This document shows positions 33,699-42,101 of a stretch of DNA of 64,000 nucleotides, one piece after another. Every line of letters begins with the position of its first letter. Positions within the stretch are counted from its first letter, which is position 1. Both the position numbers and the translations under genes were made by a program. Source of the stretch: Nocardioides allogilvus (GTDB lineage: Bacteria; Actinomycetota; Actinomycetes; Propionibacteriales; Nocardioidaceae); the NCBI RefSeq assembly GCF_003047285.1, contig NZ_PZYX01000008.1, positions 62,001 to 126,000 of the forward strand. The letters are read 5' to 3'. Under the pieces are notes generated by a model. That model saw nothing but the letters and a program-made list of their open reading frames with translations. It had not been told where the DNA came from and did not search any database.

Positions 33699-34373
33699 TC
33701 AGGCCTCCTTGCCGGAAACGGGGCTGGACTTGGCGGCCGAGCGGAGGACCACGAGACCACCCTTGGGGCCGGGAACGGCGCCCTTGACCATGATCAGGCC
33801 CTTCTCGGCGTCGACAGCGTGCACCGTGATGTTCTGCGTGGTGACCGTGTCGCTACCCATGCGACCAGCCATGCGCGTGCCCTTGAAGACACGACCCGGC
33901 GTGGCGCAGGCACCGATGGAACCGGGCTTGCGGTGGTTGCGGTGGGCACCGTGCGAGGCACCGACACCGTGGAAGCCGTGACGCTTCATGACACCCGCGA
34001 AGCCCTTGCCCTTGCTGGTGCCGGTCACGTCGATCTCGTCGCCGGCAGCGAACAGCTCGGGGCTGAGCTCCTGGCCGATGGAGTAGGAGGCGGCGTCAGC
34101 GGTGCGGATCTCGACCAGGTGGCGACGGGGGGTGACCCCGGCCTTGGCGAAGTGTCCGGCGTCGGGCTGGTTGACCTTGCGTGCCTCGATCTCGCCGAAG
34201 CCGACCTGGATGGCGTTGTAGCCATCGATCTCGGGCTGGCGGATCTGGGTCACGACGTTGGTCGAAGCCGCGATCACGGTGACGGGGACGACCTGGTTGT
34301 TCTCGTCCCAGAACTGGGTCATGCCGAGCTTGGTGCCCAGCAGGCCCTTCACATTGCGTTCCAAAGTACTCAT
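33699..34373 (-). CDS. rplC: 50S ribosomal protein L3
   Basis: 224 aa. [27 protein letters not shown] start, [56 protein letters not shown] with the central extension near the peptidyl-transferase centre (GASHG region; the methylated Gln of enterobacteria is not at this position in actinobacteria). It starts 8 nt after rpsJ. Confidence 0.97.
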   Translation of the reverse strand: MSTLERNVKGLLGTKLGMTQFWDENNQVVPVTVIAASTNVVTQIRQPEIDGYNAIQVGFGEIEARKVNQPDAGHFAKAGVTPRRHLVEIRTADAASYSIGQELSPELFAAGDEIDVTGTSKGKGFAGVMKRHGFHGVGASHGAHRNHRKPGSIGACATPGRVFKGTRMAGRMGSDTVTTQNITVHAVDAEKGLIMVKGAVPGPKGGLVVLRSAAKSSPVSGKEA

Positions 34374-34381
34374 ATCAGACC

Positions 34382-34690
34382 TCAGAGCTTGATCTCGATG
34401 TCGACACCGGCAGGCAGGTCGAGGCGCATGAGCGAGTCGACGGTCTTCGGCGTGGGGTCGATGATGTCGATGAGGCGCTTGTGGGTGCGCATCTCGAAGT
34501 GCTCGCGGGAGTCCTTGTACTTGTGGGGCGAGCGGATGACGCAGAACACGTTCTTCTCGGTCGGCAGCGGCACGGGGCCGGCGACCTTGGCACCCGTGCG
34601 GGTGACAGTGTCCACGATCTTGCGCGCCGAGGTGTCGATCACCTCGTGGTCATAGGCCTTGAGCCTGATGCGGATCTTCTGTCCCGCCAT
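34382..34690 (-). CDS. rpsJ: 30S ribosomal protein S10
   Basis: 102 aa. [75 protein letters not shown] in outline. S10 is also NusE, the antitermination factor that links NusG/ribosome to RNA polymerase. It heads the S10-spc block. The ATG at 34690 gives the family start; upstream lies a leader of more than 250 nt with hairpins. Confidence 0.97.
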   Translation of the reverse strand: MAGQKIRIRLKAYDHEVIDTSARKIVDTVTRTGAKVAGPVPLPTEKNVFCVIRSPHKYKDSREHFEMRTHKRLIDIIDPTPKTVDSLMRLDLPAGVDIEIKL

Positions 34691-34804
34691 AGGTCCTTCG
34701 TCCTTATCGATCTCGTACGCCCCGCTGGGGTCGTACCGCGTTCTGGTCTGGTTCACGACACGTCCTCGGGTGAGTCCGTACCGCCCGTGCATCCGCCCCC
34801 ACCA

Positions 34805-34848
34805 CCGACCCCCGCGGTCGGGCGTGTCGCGGGTATTTCTGCGACACG
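34805..34848 (-). promoter_or_regulatory. Two tandem hairpins in the S10 leader
   Basis: CCGACC/GGTCGG (34805-34821, 5-nt loop) and CGTGTCGC/GCGACACG (34823-34848, 10-nt loop) sit side by side about 115-160 nt upstream of the rpsJ start. S10-operon leaders in other bacteria bind L4 or act as attenuators; the structure is visible, the regulator is inferred. Confidence 0.4.
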
Positions 34849-34935
34849 AGACCTGGATCTCGATGTGTTGTGTGGGGGACACCCGACGGGTTCGTCGGGC
34901 TGATCGGGTCTCCTACTCGTCCATCTGGTGAGGTG

Positions 34936-34951
34936 CGGGGCACGCAACAAA
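34936..34951. repeat. 16-nt direct repeat, copy 1
   Basis: CGGGGCACGCAACAAA here and CGGGGCACGCACCAAA at 35056-35071 differ at one base and start exactly 120 bp apart in the rpsJ upstream region. They flank the candidate S10 promoter and may be sites for a regulator. Chance is not excluded. Confidence 0.45.
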
Positions 34952-34959
34952 CTCAATCG

Positions 34960-34987
34960 ATCTTCGGAGACGCGATTCAGAAGTCAA
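34960..34987 (-). promoter_or_regulatory. Candidate S10 operon promoter
   Basis: On the minus strand TTGACT (34982-34987) is a good -35. The best -10 is GAAGAT (34960-34965), 16 nt further, a poor match that keeps only the A2 and T6 of the consensus. It would give a leader of about 260 nt. No TANNNT box in this gap offers a better option. Confidence 0.3.
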
Positions 34988-35055
34988 GTGCTGCCACACT
35001 CCGCCAGCCACGTGTAAGCGACTCGCCGGAGCAACCGGACTATCTTGGCAGACAT

Positions 35056-35071
35056 CGGGGCACGCACCAAA
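35056..35071. repeat. 16-nt direct repeat, copy 2
   Basis: Matches 34936-34951 in 15 of 16 positions (see that entry). Confidence 0.45.
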
Positions 35072-35202
35072 TCGGTTCGGCAGGCACTGCCCGTGAGCAC
35101 TCCGGCCGGCGGGAAATCGGCCTCCCTAGCCCAGCGACGGGCCGACCGACGCCGGGGACGACCTGACAGGATTGCGTCGCCGTCGACCACCAGGGGGAAC
35201 TC

Positions 35203-36282
35203 ATGTCGGAGCATCAGCCGCCACCGCCGGGGTGGTCACCGCCTCCCGTGGGGCCCGCGACGCAGCCCTACTCCTCCACCCCCGCGTCCTGGTCGCCCGC
35301 TCCCCCGCTCCGGGCGGCGCACAAGCCGGGCGCGATCCCGCTGCGCCCGCTGTCGCTCGGCGACATGTATGACGCGGCGTTCAAGATCATCCGGTTCAAC
35401 CCGCGGGCCACCGTGGGGTCGGCGATCCTCGTGGCCGCTGTCGCGATGACCATCCCGCTGCTCGCGACGGCTGCGCTGGGCGCGGCCCTGGACCTGTCGA
35501 TGGCCGACGGGGCCTTCACGACCTCCGATGACCCGGCCTCGATGAGCGGCGAGGACATCGCCGGCTTCATGGGCGTCCTGGGCTCGCTGGCCGTCGGCGG
35601 CGTGCTGCAGGGCATCGGGCTGATCCTGGTCGGCGGCATGATCGCGCACGTCGTCGCCGCGGCCGCGACCGGTCACAAGCTCTCGCTCGGGCAGGCCTGG
35701 GCCGCCACCCGCGGCAAGCGGTGGCGGTTGATCGGCCTGACCCTCCTGCTCGGCCTCGCGACGACCCTGATCATCACCCTCTACGTCCTGAGCTGGGTCG
35801 TGGTGGCCATGACGGCCAGCGGCTGGCAGGTCCCGGTGGTCTACGGCGTGCTCAGCGTGCCCGTGTTCCTCGCGTTCCTGTTCTGGTTCTGGGTGCGCGT
35901 CTACTACTTGCCCGTCCCCGCGCTGATGCTCGAGCCGATCGGGGTCCTCGATGCCCTCGGCCGCGGCTTCCGGCTCACCCGCGGCGCCTTCTGGCGGACC
36001 TTCGGCATCGCGCTGCTCACGTTCGTCGTCGCCCAGCTCGCCGGCACCATGCTGACCGCGCCGATCAGCCTGCTCAGCCAGGGAGTGCTGCTCGGCGGCC
36101 TGCCCGGCGAGGCCGGCGTGTTCTTGTTCGTCCTCGGCCAGGCCGTCGCGTCGGTGGTCACCGCGGCCTTCGTCGCGCCCTTCACCACCTCGGTGGCGAC
36201 GCTGCAGTACGTCGACCTCCGGATGCGCGCCGAGGCGTTCGACGTGGTGCTGATGCAGCGCTCGGGGATCACCCGATCGTGA
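35203..36282 (+). CDS. Multi-pass membrane protein (glycerophosphodiester phosphodiesterase membrane-domain-like)
   Basis: 359 aa. A Pro-rich N-terminus (about 1-45) precedes IPLRPLSLGDMYDAAFKIIRFNPRATVG and six or so helices (AILVAAVAMTIPLLATAALGA; LIGLTLLLGLATTLIITLYVL; VPVFLAFLFWFWVRVYYLPVPALML; ALLTFVVAQLAGTML). The pattern IPLRPL..GD..DAAF is common to actinobacterial proteins annotated with this membrane domain but lacking the phosphodiesterase catalytic domain. It overlaps the DUF4129 gene by 4 nt (GTGA), so it belongs with the downstream MoxR/DUF58 set. Function unknown. Start chosen for AGGGGGA upstream. Confidence 0.8.
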   Translation: MSEHQPPPPGWSPPPVGPATQPYSSTPASWSPAPPLRAAHKPGAIPLRPLSLGDMYDAAFKIIRFNPRATVGSAILVAAVAMTIPLLATAALGAALDLSMADGAFTTSDDPASMSGEDIAGFMGVLGSLAVGGVLQGIGLILVGGMIAHVVAAAATGHKLSLGQAWAATRGKRWRLIGLTLLLGLATTLIITLYVLSWVVVAMTASGWQVPVVYGVLSVPVFLAFLFWFWVRVYYLPVPALMLEPIGVLDALGRGFRLTRGAFWRTFGIALLTFVVAQLAGTMLTAPISLLSQGVLLGGLPGEAGVFLFVLGQAVASVVTAAFVAPFTTSVATLQYVDLRMRAEAFDVVLMQRSGITRS

Positions 36283-36893
36283 CGTGGCGGCCGCCTCCCG
36301 AGCCACCCCTCGTCCCGACACCGGAGCAGGGGCGTGACCTGCTGCGCCGCGAGCTCGTCGACCCCGACTACCACCAGGACGACGTGATGCAGCGGCTGCT
36401 CGACTGGCTGGGCCGTCGACTGACGGACGTCCTGGACGCCGCCTCCGCGGTCCCGCCGCTCTCGGCCTTCGCGGCGATGGCGGTCGGGCTGCTGCTCGTG
36501 CTCGCCCTGATCTGGCTGGCGACACGCGCCCGCACCGCGCCCCGGGGTCGGCCTGTCGCCGCCGACCTGCTGCCCGACGCCTCCGTGAGCGCGGCACAGT
36601 GGCGGGCCCGGGCCGAGCAGGCGCTCGCCGAGGACCGTCCCTCGGACGCACTGGTCGACGGCTTCCGCGCGATGGTCGCCCGCCAGGTCGAGCGCGGCCG
36701 CCTGGACGCCTCCCCCGGGACCACGGCCCACGAGGTGACGCAGGTGCTGCGGTCGGCGTACCCCTCCCAAGCTGCGGAGATGGTCGAGGGCGCACGGCTC
36801 TTCGACCTCGTGCTGTACGGCGACCGCGACGCCACGCAGGAGCAGGCCACGTTCGTCCTGGCGCTCGACGACGAGCTGGCGGGCAGCCGATGA
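36279..36893 (+). CDS. DUF4129 domain protein
   Basis: 204 aa from a GTG overlapping the previous stop. One membrane helix (AFAAMAVGLLLVLALIWLATRA, about 65-87) separates an N-terminal segment (PEQGRDLLRRELVDPDYHQDD) from a C-terminal cytoplasmic DUF4129 region (WRARAEQALAEDRPSDALVDGFRAMVARQVERGRLDASPGTTAHEV). In other actinobacteria the C-terminal DUF4129 segment is fused to transglutaminase-like proteins, and the gene is usually next to moxR/DUF58, as here. It overlaps the next gene by 4 nt (ATGA). Confidence 0.85.
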   Translation: MTWRPPPEPPLVPTPEQGRDLLRRELVDPDYHQDDVMQRLLDWLGRRLTDVLDAASAVPPLSAFAAMAVGLLLVLALIWLATRARTAPRGRPVAADLLPDASVSAAQWRARAEQALAEDRPSDALVDGFRAMVARQVERGRLDASPGTTAHEVTQVLRSAYPSQAAEMVEGARLFDLVLYGDRDATQEQATFVLALDDELAGSR

Positions 36894-38008
36894 GGGACTG
36901 GTTCGAGCGCAACCGGTCGCTGCTGGTGATCGGCCTGGGGACCCTCGCTGCGCTGGTCGTCGCCGTGGCCCTCAGCACCGGCCCGCGCACGGCTGCCGAC
37001 CACGACCCCGAGAACCCCGGGTCGCGCGGCGCCCGAGCGCTGGCGCAGGTGCTCGCCGACGAGGGCGTCGAGGTGGAGATCGTGCGCTCGGCCGCTGCCC
37101 TCGAGGAGCAGCCGCTCGGCCCGGGCACCACCGTCGTCGTCTCCTCGCCGGACAACCTCGGCCGCAGCACGGCCGACCGACTGCTCGACGTCGCAGGCGC
37201 CAGCACCACGGTCGTGGTCGGGGCGGCACCGGGAGCCGTGGAGGCACTCGGCGTCGATGCCACCACCACCTCAGGACCGCTCGACGGGCCCCAGCCCGGC
37301 GCGTGCACGGACACCGGTCTCGGCGACCTGTCGGAGCTGAGCATCGCGGTGGACTCGACGGCCAGCTATGCCACGACCGCTGGCTGCTTCCCCGGCGACT
37401 CGGGGTGGGCGCTCGCGTCGGCTGGGGACGGCCTGGTGCTGCTGGGGGCGGCAGGCATCGTGGAGAACGACCAGGTCCTGCGCGCCGACAACGCAGCCGT
37501 CGCGCTGCGACTCCTCGGCCAGCACCCGCGTGTCGTCTGGTACGTCCCGAGCCTCGACGACCTCGTGGGCGACGACGGCGTCTCGATCCGCTCGTTGCTG
37601 CCGGCCTGGCTGGTCCCCGCCGTGTGGCTGCTCGGCCTGGTGGTGCTCTCGGTCATCTGGTGGCGCGGGCGCAGGCTCGGTGCCCTGGCGGTCGAGCCGC
37701 TCCCCGTCACCGTGCGCTCGCTCGAGACCACCGACGCCCGCGGCCGGCTCTACCGCTCGGCGTCGGCGCGCGGGCACGCTGCCGACGTGCTGCGCCGGAC
37801 CGCGCGTGACGACCTGTCCACCCACCTGCGACTGCCCACCACCGCGACCGGGGAGCTGGTGCGCGACGTCGCCCTGCGCCTCGACCGGCCAGTGGGCGAG
37901 ATCGACGCCCTGATCGGCGACCGGGCGAACCCGCCCGCGACCGACGACGAACTCATCCGCCTGGCCACCGCGTTGGCCGAGCTCGACAGAGAGGTACGCC
38001 GCACATGA
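36890..38008 (+). CDS. DUF4350 domain protein
   Basis: 372 aa. An N-terminal membrane helix (LLVIGLGTLAALVVAVALSTG), then an extracytoplasmic Rossmann-like DUF4350 domain (GSRGARALAQVLADEGVEVEIVRSAAALEEQPLGPGTTVVVSSPDN, typical), and a second helix near residue 245 (LVPAVWLLGLVVLSVIWW) followed by a cytoplasmic tail. It stands between DUF4129 and moxR with 4-nt overlaps on both sides (ATGA), so all four proteins are made together. Biochemical role unknown. Confidence 0.88.
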   Translation: MRDWFERNRSLLVIGLGTLAALVVAVALSTGPRTAADHDPENPGSRGARALAQVLADEGVEVEIVRSAAALEEQPLGPGTTVVVSSPDNLGRSTADRLLDVAGASTTVVVGAAPGAVEALGVDATTTSGPLDGPQPGACTDTGLGDLSELSIAVDSTASYATTAGCFPGDSGWALASAGDGLVLLGAAGIVENDQVLRADNAAVALRLLGQHPRVVWYVPSLDDLVGDDGVSIRSLLPAWLVPAVWLLGLVVLSVIWWRGRRLGALAVEPLPVTVRSLETTDARGRLYRSASARGHAADVLRRTARDDLSTHLRLPTTATGELVRDVALRLDRPVGEIDALIGDRANPPATDDELIRLATALAELDREVRRT

Positions 38009-38967
38009 CCAGTCCCCACGAGGCCGCCCGCGAACGACTTGCCGCAGTCCGCACCGAGGTCGCCAAGGCGGTCGTGGGCCAGGACGCCGCGGTGTCCGGC
38101 CTGCTCGTCGCCCTGCTCTGCGGCGGCCACGTGCTGATGGAGGGTGTGCCAGGGGTGGCCAAGACGCTGCTCGTGCGCACCCTCGCCGGTTCGCTCGACG
38201 TGGAGACGCGCCGGGTGCAGTTCACCCCCGACCTGATGCCCGGCGACATCACCGGCTCGATGGTGATCGACGGCCGGGCCGGTGAGCTCTCCTTCCGGGA
38301 GGGGCCGCTGTTCACGCACCTGCTCCTCGCCGACGAGATCAACCGGACGCCACCCAAGACGCAGTCGGCGTTGCTGGAGGCGATGGAGGAGGGCCAGGTC
38401 TCGGTCGACGGGGTCTCGCGACCCCTGCCGCGACCGTTCCTGGTCGCGGCGACCCAGAACCCGGTCGAGTACGAGGGCACCTACCCGCTGCCCGAGGCAC
38501 AGCTCGACCGCTTCCTGCTCAAGATCGTGCTGCCCATCCCCGAGCGGGACGCCGAGCTGGAGATCCTCACCCGGCACGCTGCCGGCTTCGACCCGCGCGA
38601 CGTGGCGGCAGCCGGGGTCCGCGCCGTCGCCGGGCCGGCGGACATCGAGGCGGGGCAGGCCGCCGTACGCACCGTGCAGGTGTCGCCGGAGGTGACCGGC
38701 TACATCGTCGACATCGCCCGGGCCACCCGGGAGTCACCGTCCTTGTCGCTCGGGGTCTCCCCGCGGGGCGCGACCGCACTCATGCGCACCTCGCGTGCCT
38801 GGGCGTGGCTGACCGGGCGCGACTTCGCGACTCCCGACGACGTCAAGGCGCTCGCGCACGCCACGCTGGTCCACCGCCTCGGGCTGCGCCCCGAGGCCGA
38901 GCTCGAGGGGGTCGACGTGGCCGCCGTCCTGACCTCGGCCCTCAACTCGGTCCCGGTCCCCCGCTGA
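38005..38967 (+). CDS. MoxR-family AAA+ ATPase (second copy)
   Basis: 320 aa. Walker A EGVPGVAKTLLVRTLA (Ala in place of the usual Gly/Thr before Lys, as in this MoxR subgroup), Walker B HLLLADEINRTPPKTQSALLEAMEE, sensor VAATQNPVEYEGTYPLPEAQLDRFLLKI, and lid LGVSPRGATALMRTSRAWA. It differs clearly from the MoxR at 9786-10754, so it is a separate lineage. It probably drives remodelling of the DUF58 partner 4 nt downstream. Confidence 0.93.
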   Translation: MTSPHEAARERLAAVRTEVAKAVVGQDAAVSGLLVALLCGGHVLMEGVPGVAKTLLVRTLAGSLDVETRRVQFTPDLMPGDITGSMVIDGRAGELSFREGPLFTHLLLADEINRTPPKTQSALLEAMEEGQVSVDGVSRPLPRPFLVAATQNPVEYEGTYPLPEAQLDRFLLKIVLPIPERDAELEILTRHAAGFDPRDVAAAGVRAVAGPADIEAGQAAVRTVQVSPEVTGYIVDIARATRESPSLSLGVSPRGATALMRTSRAWAWLTGRDFATPDDVKALAHATLVHRLGLRPEAELEGVDVAAVLTSALNSVPVPR

Positions 38968-38971
38968 GCCG

Positions 38972-40264
38972 ATGGTCATCACCGGACGCGTCCCCCTGCT
39001 GCTCGCCCTCGGGCTGGTGCCCGTCGTGCTGCGCCCTGCCATGGGCACGGTCTGGGGCTGGCTGCTGCTGGTCGCCCTGGTGACGCTCGTCGACCGGTGG
39101 CTGGCCGTCCCGCCCGCGACGCTCTCCCTGCGCCGCGACGAGATCGGGACCGTCCGCCTCGGCGACGACGCCGCGTCCAGGATCACGCTCGCCAACCCCG
39201 GCCGCCGGACCGTCCAGGCGCTGGTCCGCGACGGCTGGCAGCCCACCGCGGGCGCCACCGGCAACCGGCACCGGGTCCGGCTGGGTGCCGGCGACTCCAC
39301 CGTGGTCACCACCGGGCTGCGTCCGCGCCGCCGTGGCGACCTGCGGGCCGTCGGGGTGACGGTGCGGATCCCCGGGCCGCTCGGACTGGCGGCACGACAG
39401 GCCACCCTCGAGGTGCCCGGCACGGTCCGCTCCCTGCCTCCGTTCGAGTCGCGCAAGCACCTGCCGTCGCGCCTGGCACGCCTGCGCGAGCTCGACGGCC
39501 GCTCGGCGGTGCGCATCCGGGGCGCCGGCACCGAGTTCGACTCGCTGCGCGAATACGTCCGCGGCGACGACGTACGCTCCATCGACTGGCGAGCAACCGC
39601 CCGCAACCGCAACGTCGTGGTGCGCACCTGGCAGCCCGAGCGCGACCGCCGCGTCGTCATCGTGCTGGACACCTCGCGCGTCTCGGCCGCGCGGGTCGGC
39701 GACGTGCCCCGTCTCGACTCGGCCATGGACGCGGCGCTCCTGCTGGCCGCCCTCGCGGCGCGCGCCGGTGACCGGATCGACTTCCTGGCCGGCGACCGGC
39801 AGGTGCGGGCCCGGGTGCGGGCCGCCGGGGCCCGCGACATCGCCGCCACCCTGCAGGACACCATGGCCGACCTCGAGCCGGTCATCGCCGAGGCCGACTG
39901 GGCCGCCCTCGCCGGCGCGGTCAACCACCTCGGGCGCCAGCGCGCGCTCGTCGTCCTCCTGACGCCACTCGAACCCTCATCGGTGATCGAGAGCCTGCTG
40001 CCGGTGCTGCCCGCACTCCTCAAGCACCACCGCGTCGTCGTCGGGTCCGTGCAGGACCCGGCGCTCACTGCGCTGCGGGACCGGCACGACTCCCTCAGCG
40101 ACGTGTACGGCGCTGCCGCGGCCGCCCAGGTCCTGCACCAGCGCCACCGGGCCGGCGAGATCCTGCGCGCGCTCGGCGTCGACGTGGTGGACGCCGGGGC
40201 CGAGGCACTGCCCCCGGCGCTGGCCGACCACTACCTCGCACTGAAGGCCCGCGGACTGCTCTGA
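38972..40264 (+). CDS. DUF58 domain protein (second copy)
   Basis: 430 aa. Two N-terminal membrane helices (VPLLLALGLVPVVLRPAMG; VWGWLLLVALVTLVDRWLAV), a beta-rich segment, the DUF58 motif SLREYVRGDDVRSIDWRATARNRNVVVR (about 190-215) and a vWA-like fold (VVIVLDTSRVSAARVGDVPRLDSAMDAALLLAALAAR). Partner of the adjacent MoxR. It ends 1 nt before the convergent spoIIM-like gene. The vWA Asp is in VLDTSR, so a metal site may be intact. Confidence 0.9.
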   Translation: MVITGRVPLLLALGLVPVVLRPAMGTVWGWLLLVALVTLVDRWLAVPPATLSLRRDEIGTVRLGDDAASRITLANPGRRTVQALVRDGWQPTAGATGNRHRVRLGAGDSTVVTTGLRPRRRGDLRAVGVTVRIPGPLGLAARQATLEVPGTVRSLPPFESRKHLPSRLARLRELDGRSAVRIRGAGTEFDSLREYVRGDDVRSIDWRATARNRNVVVRTWQPERDRRVVIVLDTSRVSAARVGDVPRLDSAMDAALLLAALAARAGDRIDFLAGDRQVRARVRAAGARDIAATLQDTMADLEPVIAEADWAALAGAVNHLGRQRALVVLLTPLEPSSVIESLLPVLPALLKHHRVVVGSVQDPALTALRDRHDSLSDVYGAAAAAQVLHQRHRAGEILRALGVDVVDAGAEALPPALADHYLALKARGLL

Positions 40265-40265
40265 C

Positions 40266-41261
40266 TCACGCCTGCGTCGCGACCCGGTCCTCGAGCAGGC
40301 TGGCGTCGATGTCGCCGGTGTGGCCACGGGTGACGGCGCCACGGCCCACGACGAAGACGTAGGCGAAGAACGCGAGCTCGGCCACGATGCCGATCCCGAC
40401 CCGCGCCTCGGTGGGCAGGCCCGAGGGCGTCACGAACGCCTCGATGATCCCGCTGATGAACAGCACCACGACGAGCCCGAGGGCGATGGTCCCCGCGGTG
40501 CGTCCCTCGCGGGCCATCGACTGGGTGCGCGTGCGGTCGCCGGGGGCGATCCACGACCAGAACAGGCGCAGCCCGGCTCCCCCGGCCACGAAGACGGCCG
40601 TCAGCTCGAGCAGGCCGTGCGGGCTGATCAGTCCCCAGAAGTGGCCGGCGTGGTCATGGCGGGTCATGATCGAACCGATGATCGCCAGGTTGGCGACGTT
40701 CTGGAACAGCAGGTAGATCACCGGCGCACCCAGGACGCCGAGGGCGATGCACAGCGCCGCGACCCACGCGTTGTTGACCCACACCTGGGCGGCGAAGTGC
40801 GAGGCGGCGTACTCGCTGTAGTAGTTCTCGAAGTCGTGCCGGACCAGCTGGTCGATCTCCGCGGGCGAGAGCAGGCTCTGCTCGACCGCGGGGTGCTGGA
40901 GCAGCCACCACATCATCACGGCGGTCACCACGACGTTGCCCGCCAGCGTCGCCAGCCACCACCACCGCAGCCGGTAGAGCGCTGCCGGGAACCGGTCGGT
41001 GAAGAAGCCCGCGACGCTGCGCCACGTGGTGGAGCGGGTGCCGACGGTGCGCAGCCGGGCCTTGGCCAGGATCGAGGAGAGATAGGCGATCAGCGCAGCG
41101 TCGGGGGCAGAGGTGCGCACGACCGAGAGGTGGGTGGCCACACGCTGGTAGAGGTCGACGAGCTCGTCGTTCTGGGCGCCGTCGAGGCGGCGCTGCGAGG
41201 TGAGCTCCTCGAGCCGCAGCCAGTGGGCACGGTGCGCCAGCACGTACGCGTCGAGGTCCAC
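40266..41261 (-). CDS. SpoIIM-like (stage II sporulation protein M) membrane protein
   Basis: 331 aa. N-terminal cytoplasmic segment (MDLDAYVLAHRAHWLRLEELTSQRRLDG, typical), then helices: WWWLATLAGNVVVTAVMMWWLL, WVAALCIALGVLGAPVIYLLFQNVANLAIIGSIM, ISPHGLLELTAVFVAGGAGLRLFWSWI. The FWGLISPHGLLEL motif defines the family. SpoIIM in Bacillus helps peptidoglycan remodelling with SpoIID/P; the actinobacterial form, next to RDD and MoxR/DUF58 genes in non-sporulating species, is of unknown role. GTG start at 41261 with TAGGCT 6 nt upstream. Confidence 0.9.
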   Translation of the reverse strand: MDLDAYVLAHRAHWLRLEELTSQRRLDGAQNDELVDLYQRVATHLSVVRTSAPDAALIAYLSSILAKARLRTVGTRSTTWRSVAGFFTDRFPAALYRLRWWWLATLAGNVVVTAVMMWWLLQHPAVEQSLLSPAEIDQLVRHDFENYYSEYAASHFAAQVWVNNAWVAALCIALGVLGAPVIYLLFQNVANLAIIGSIMTRHDHAGHFWGLISPHGLLELTAVFVAGGAGLRLFWSWIAPGDRTRTQSMAREGRTAGTIALGLVVVLFISGIIEAFVTPSGLPTEARVGIGIVAELAFFAYVFVVGRGAVTRGHTGDIDASLLEDRVATQA

Positions 41262-41267
41262 GCGGCC

Positions 41268-41273
41268 AGCCTA
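41268..41273 (-). promoter_or_regulatory. -10 box of leaderless spoIIM-like gene
   Basis: Minus-strand TAGGCT, then 6 nt (ggccgc), then GTG. It overlaps by 2 bp the plus-strand -10 box at 41272-41277, so the two promoters compete for the same DNA. Confidence 0.5.
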
Positions 41274-41277
41274 TGCT
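41272..41277 (+). promoter_or_regulatory. -10 box of leaderless RDD gene
   Basis: TATGCT, then 7 nt (ggcggcg), then the ATG at 41285. The divergent start codons are only 23 nt apart. The shared DNA CCAGCCTATGCTGG is palindromic (CCAGC/GCTGG), so both -10 boxes sit in a symmetric element. Confidence 0.5.
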
Positions 41278-41284
41278 GGCGGCG

Positions 41285-42097
41285 ATGTCCGCCTCCGGTC
41301 CTGCCTTCGCCAGCATCACCGCCGATGACCACGTCACCGGCGAGGCCGTCGCGCTCGACCTGCCGCCGGCCAGTCTCGGCTCACGCATCGGGAGCGGGCT
41401 GATCGACGTCGTCGTCACGGTGCTGCTGCTGATCGCGACGATCGTCGTGCTCGGGATCGCCGTCCTGCAGACCGATGCCGCGCTCGCCCACGTCGCGATG
41501 ATCGCCACCATGGTCACGGTCTTCCTCGTCGTCCCGACCACCGTCGAGACGCTCACCCGCGGCCGCTCGCTCGGCAAGCTCGTGTGCGGCCTGCGCACGG
41601 TGCGCGACGACGCCGGCCCGATCTCCTTCCAGCACGCCTTCGTGCGCGCGCTCGTCGGCTTCGTCGAGATCTACGCCTTCACCGGCGCCCCCGCGTTCTC
41701 CTCCGCCCTGCTCTCGGCGAAGGGCAAGCGGCTCGGCGACCACGCCGCCGGCACCTACGTCGTCCGCGAACGCGTGCGCCTCGACCTGGCGCCGCCGGCC
41801 CTGATGCCGCCCCACTTGGCGGCGTGGGCCCGGTCGGCGGACCTGGCGTCCCTCCCGACGGGGCTCGCGCTCGCGGTGCGCCAGTTCCTCGGCCGCGCCG
41901 CCACCCTCGATCCCGCCACGAGGCACGACCTGGGTTCGAGGCTTGCGGCCGAGCTGTCGCCGTACGTCGCTCCGCAGCCGCCTCCCGGCACCGACCCGCA
42001 CGACTTCCTGGCCGCGGTCATCGCCGCACGCCGCGAGCGCGACACCGCCCGGCTGACCCGCGAGGCCGCGGTGCGCGCGCGGCTCGTGGGCGAGTGA
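41285..42097 (+). CDS. RDD-domain membrane protein
   Basis: 270 aa. The RDD domain lies at about 30-165: SLGSRIGSGLIDVVVTVLLLIATIVVLGI (R and D of the name in SRIGSGLID), RGRSLGKLVCGLRTVRDDAGPIS and KGKRLGDHAAGTYVVRER. The C-terminal cytoplasmic ~100 residues are Ala/Arg-rich helices. RDD proteins are linked to ion/solute transport or membrane complex assembly; role here unknown. I chose the ATG at 41285, because TATGCT 7 nt upstream would give a leaderless message starting there. It ends 4 nt before the convergent trmB. Confidence 0.87.
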   Translation: MSASGPAFASITADDHVTGEAVALDLPPASLGSRIGSGLIDVVVTVLLLIATIVVLGIAVLQTDAALAHVAMIATMVTVFLVVPTTVETLTRGRSLGKLVCGLRTVRDDAGPISFQHAFVRALVGFVEIYAFTGAPAFSSALLSAKGKRLGDHAAGTYVVRERVRLDLAPPALMPPHLAAWARSADLASLPTGLALAVRQFLGRAATLDPATRHDLGSRLAAELSPYVAPQPPPGTDPHDFLAAVIAARRERDTARLTREAAVRARLVGE

Positions 42098-42101
42098 GGA
42101 C

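Larger units (their letters stand above)
34691..35202. other. Intergenic region holding the S10 leader and two divergent promoters (no gene seen)
   Basis: This 512-nt gap between rpsJ (minus) and the membrane-protein gene at 35203 (plus) has no supportable ORF. It holds the S10 mRNA leader with two adjacent hairpins, a candidate S10 promoter and a pair of 16-nt repeats 120 bp apart, listed separately. The plus-strand gene has a good ribosome-binding site (AGGGGGA, 5 nt before the ATG), but I see no convincing plus-strand promoter. Confidence 0.7.

Noticed and set aside
34691..35202. Short open frames in the rpsJ upstream gap
   Set aside because: They overlap the leader structures, have no Shine-Dalgarno and no recognisable composition.
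40266..41261. SpoIIM as evidence of sporulation
   Set aside because: SpoIIM-like proteins are common in non-sporulating actinobacteria, and no other sporulation gene is present.
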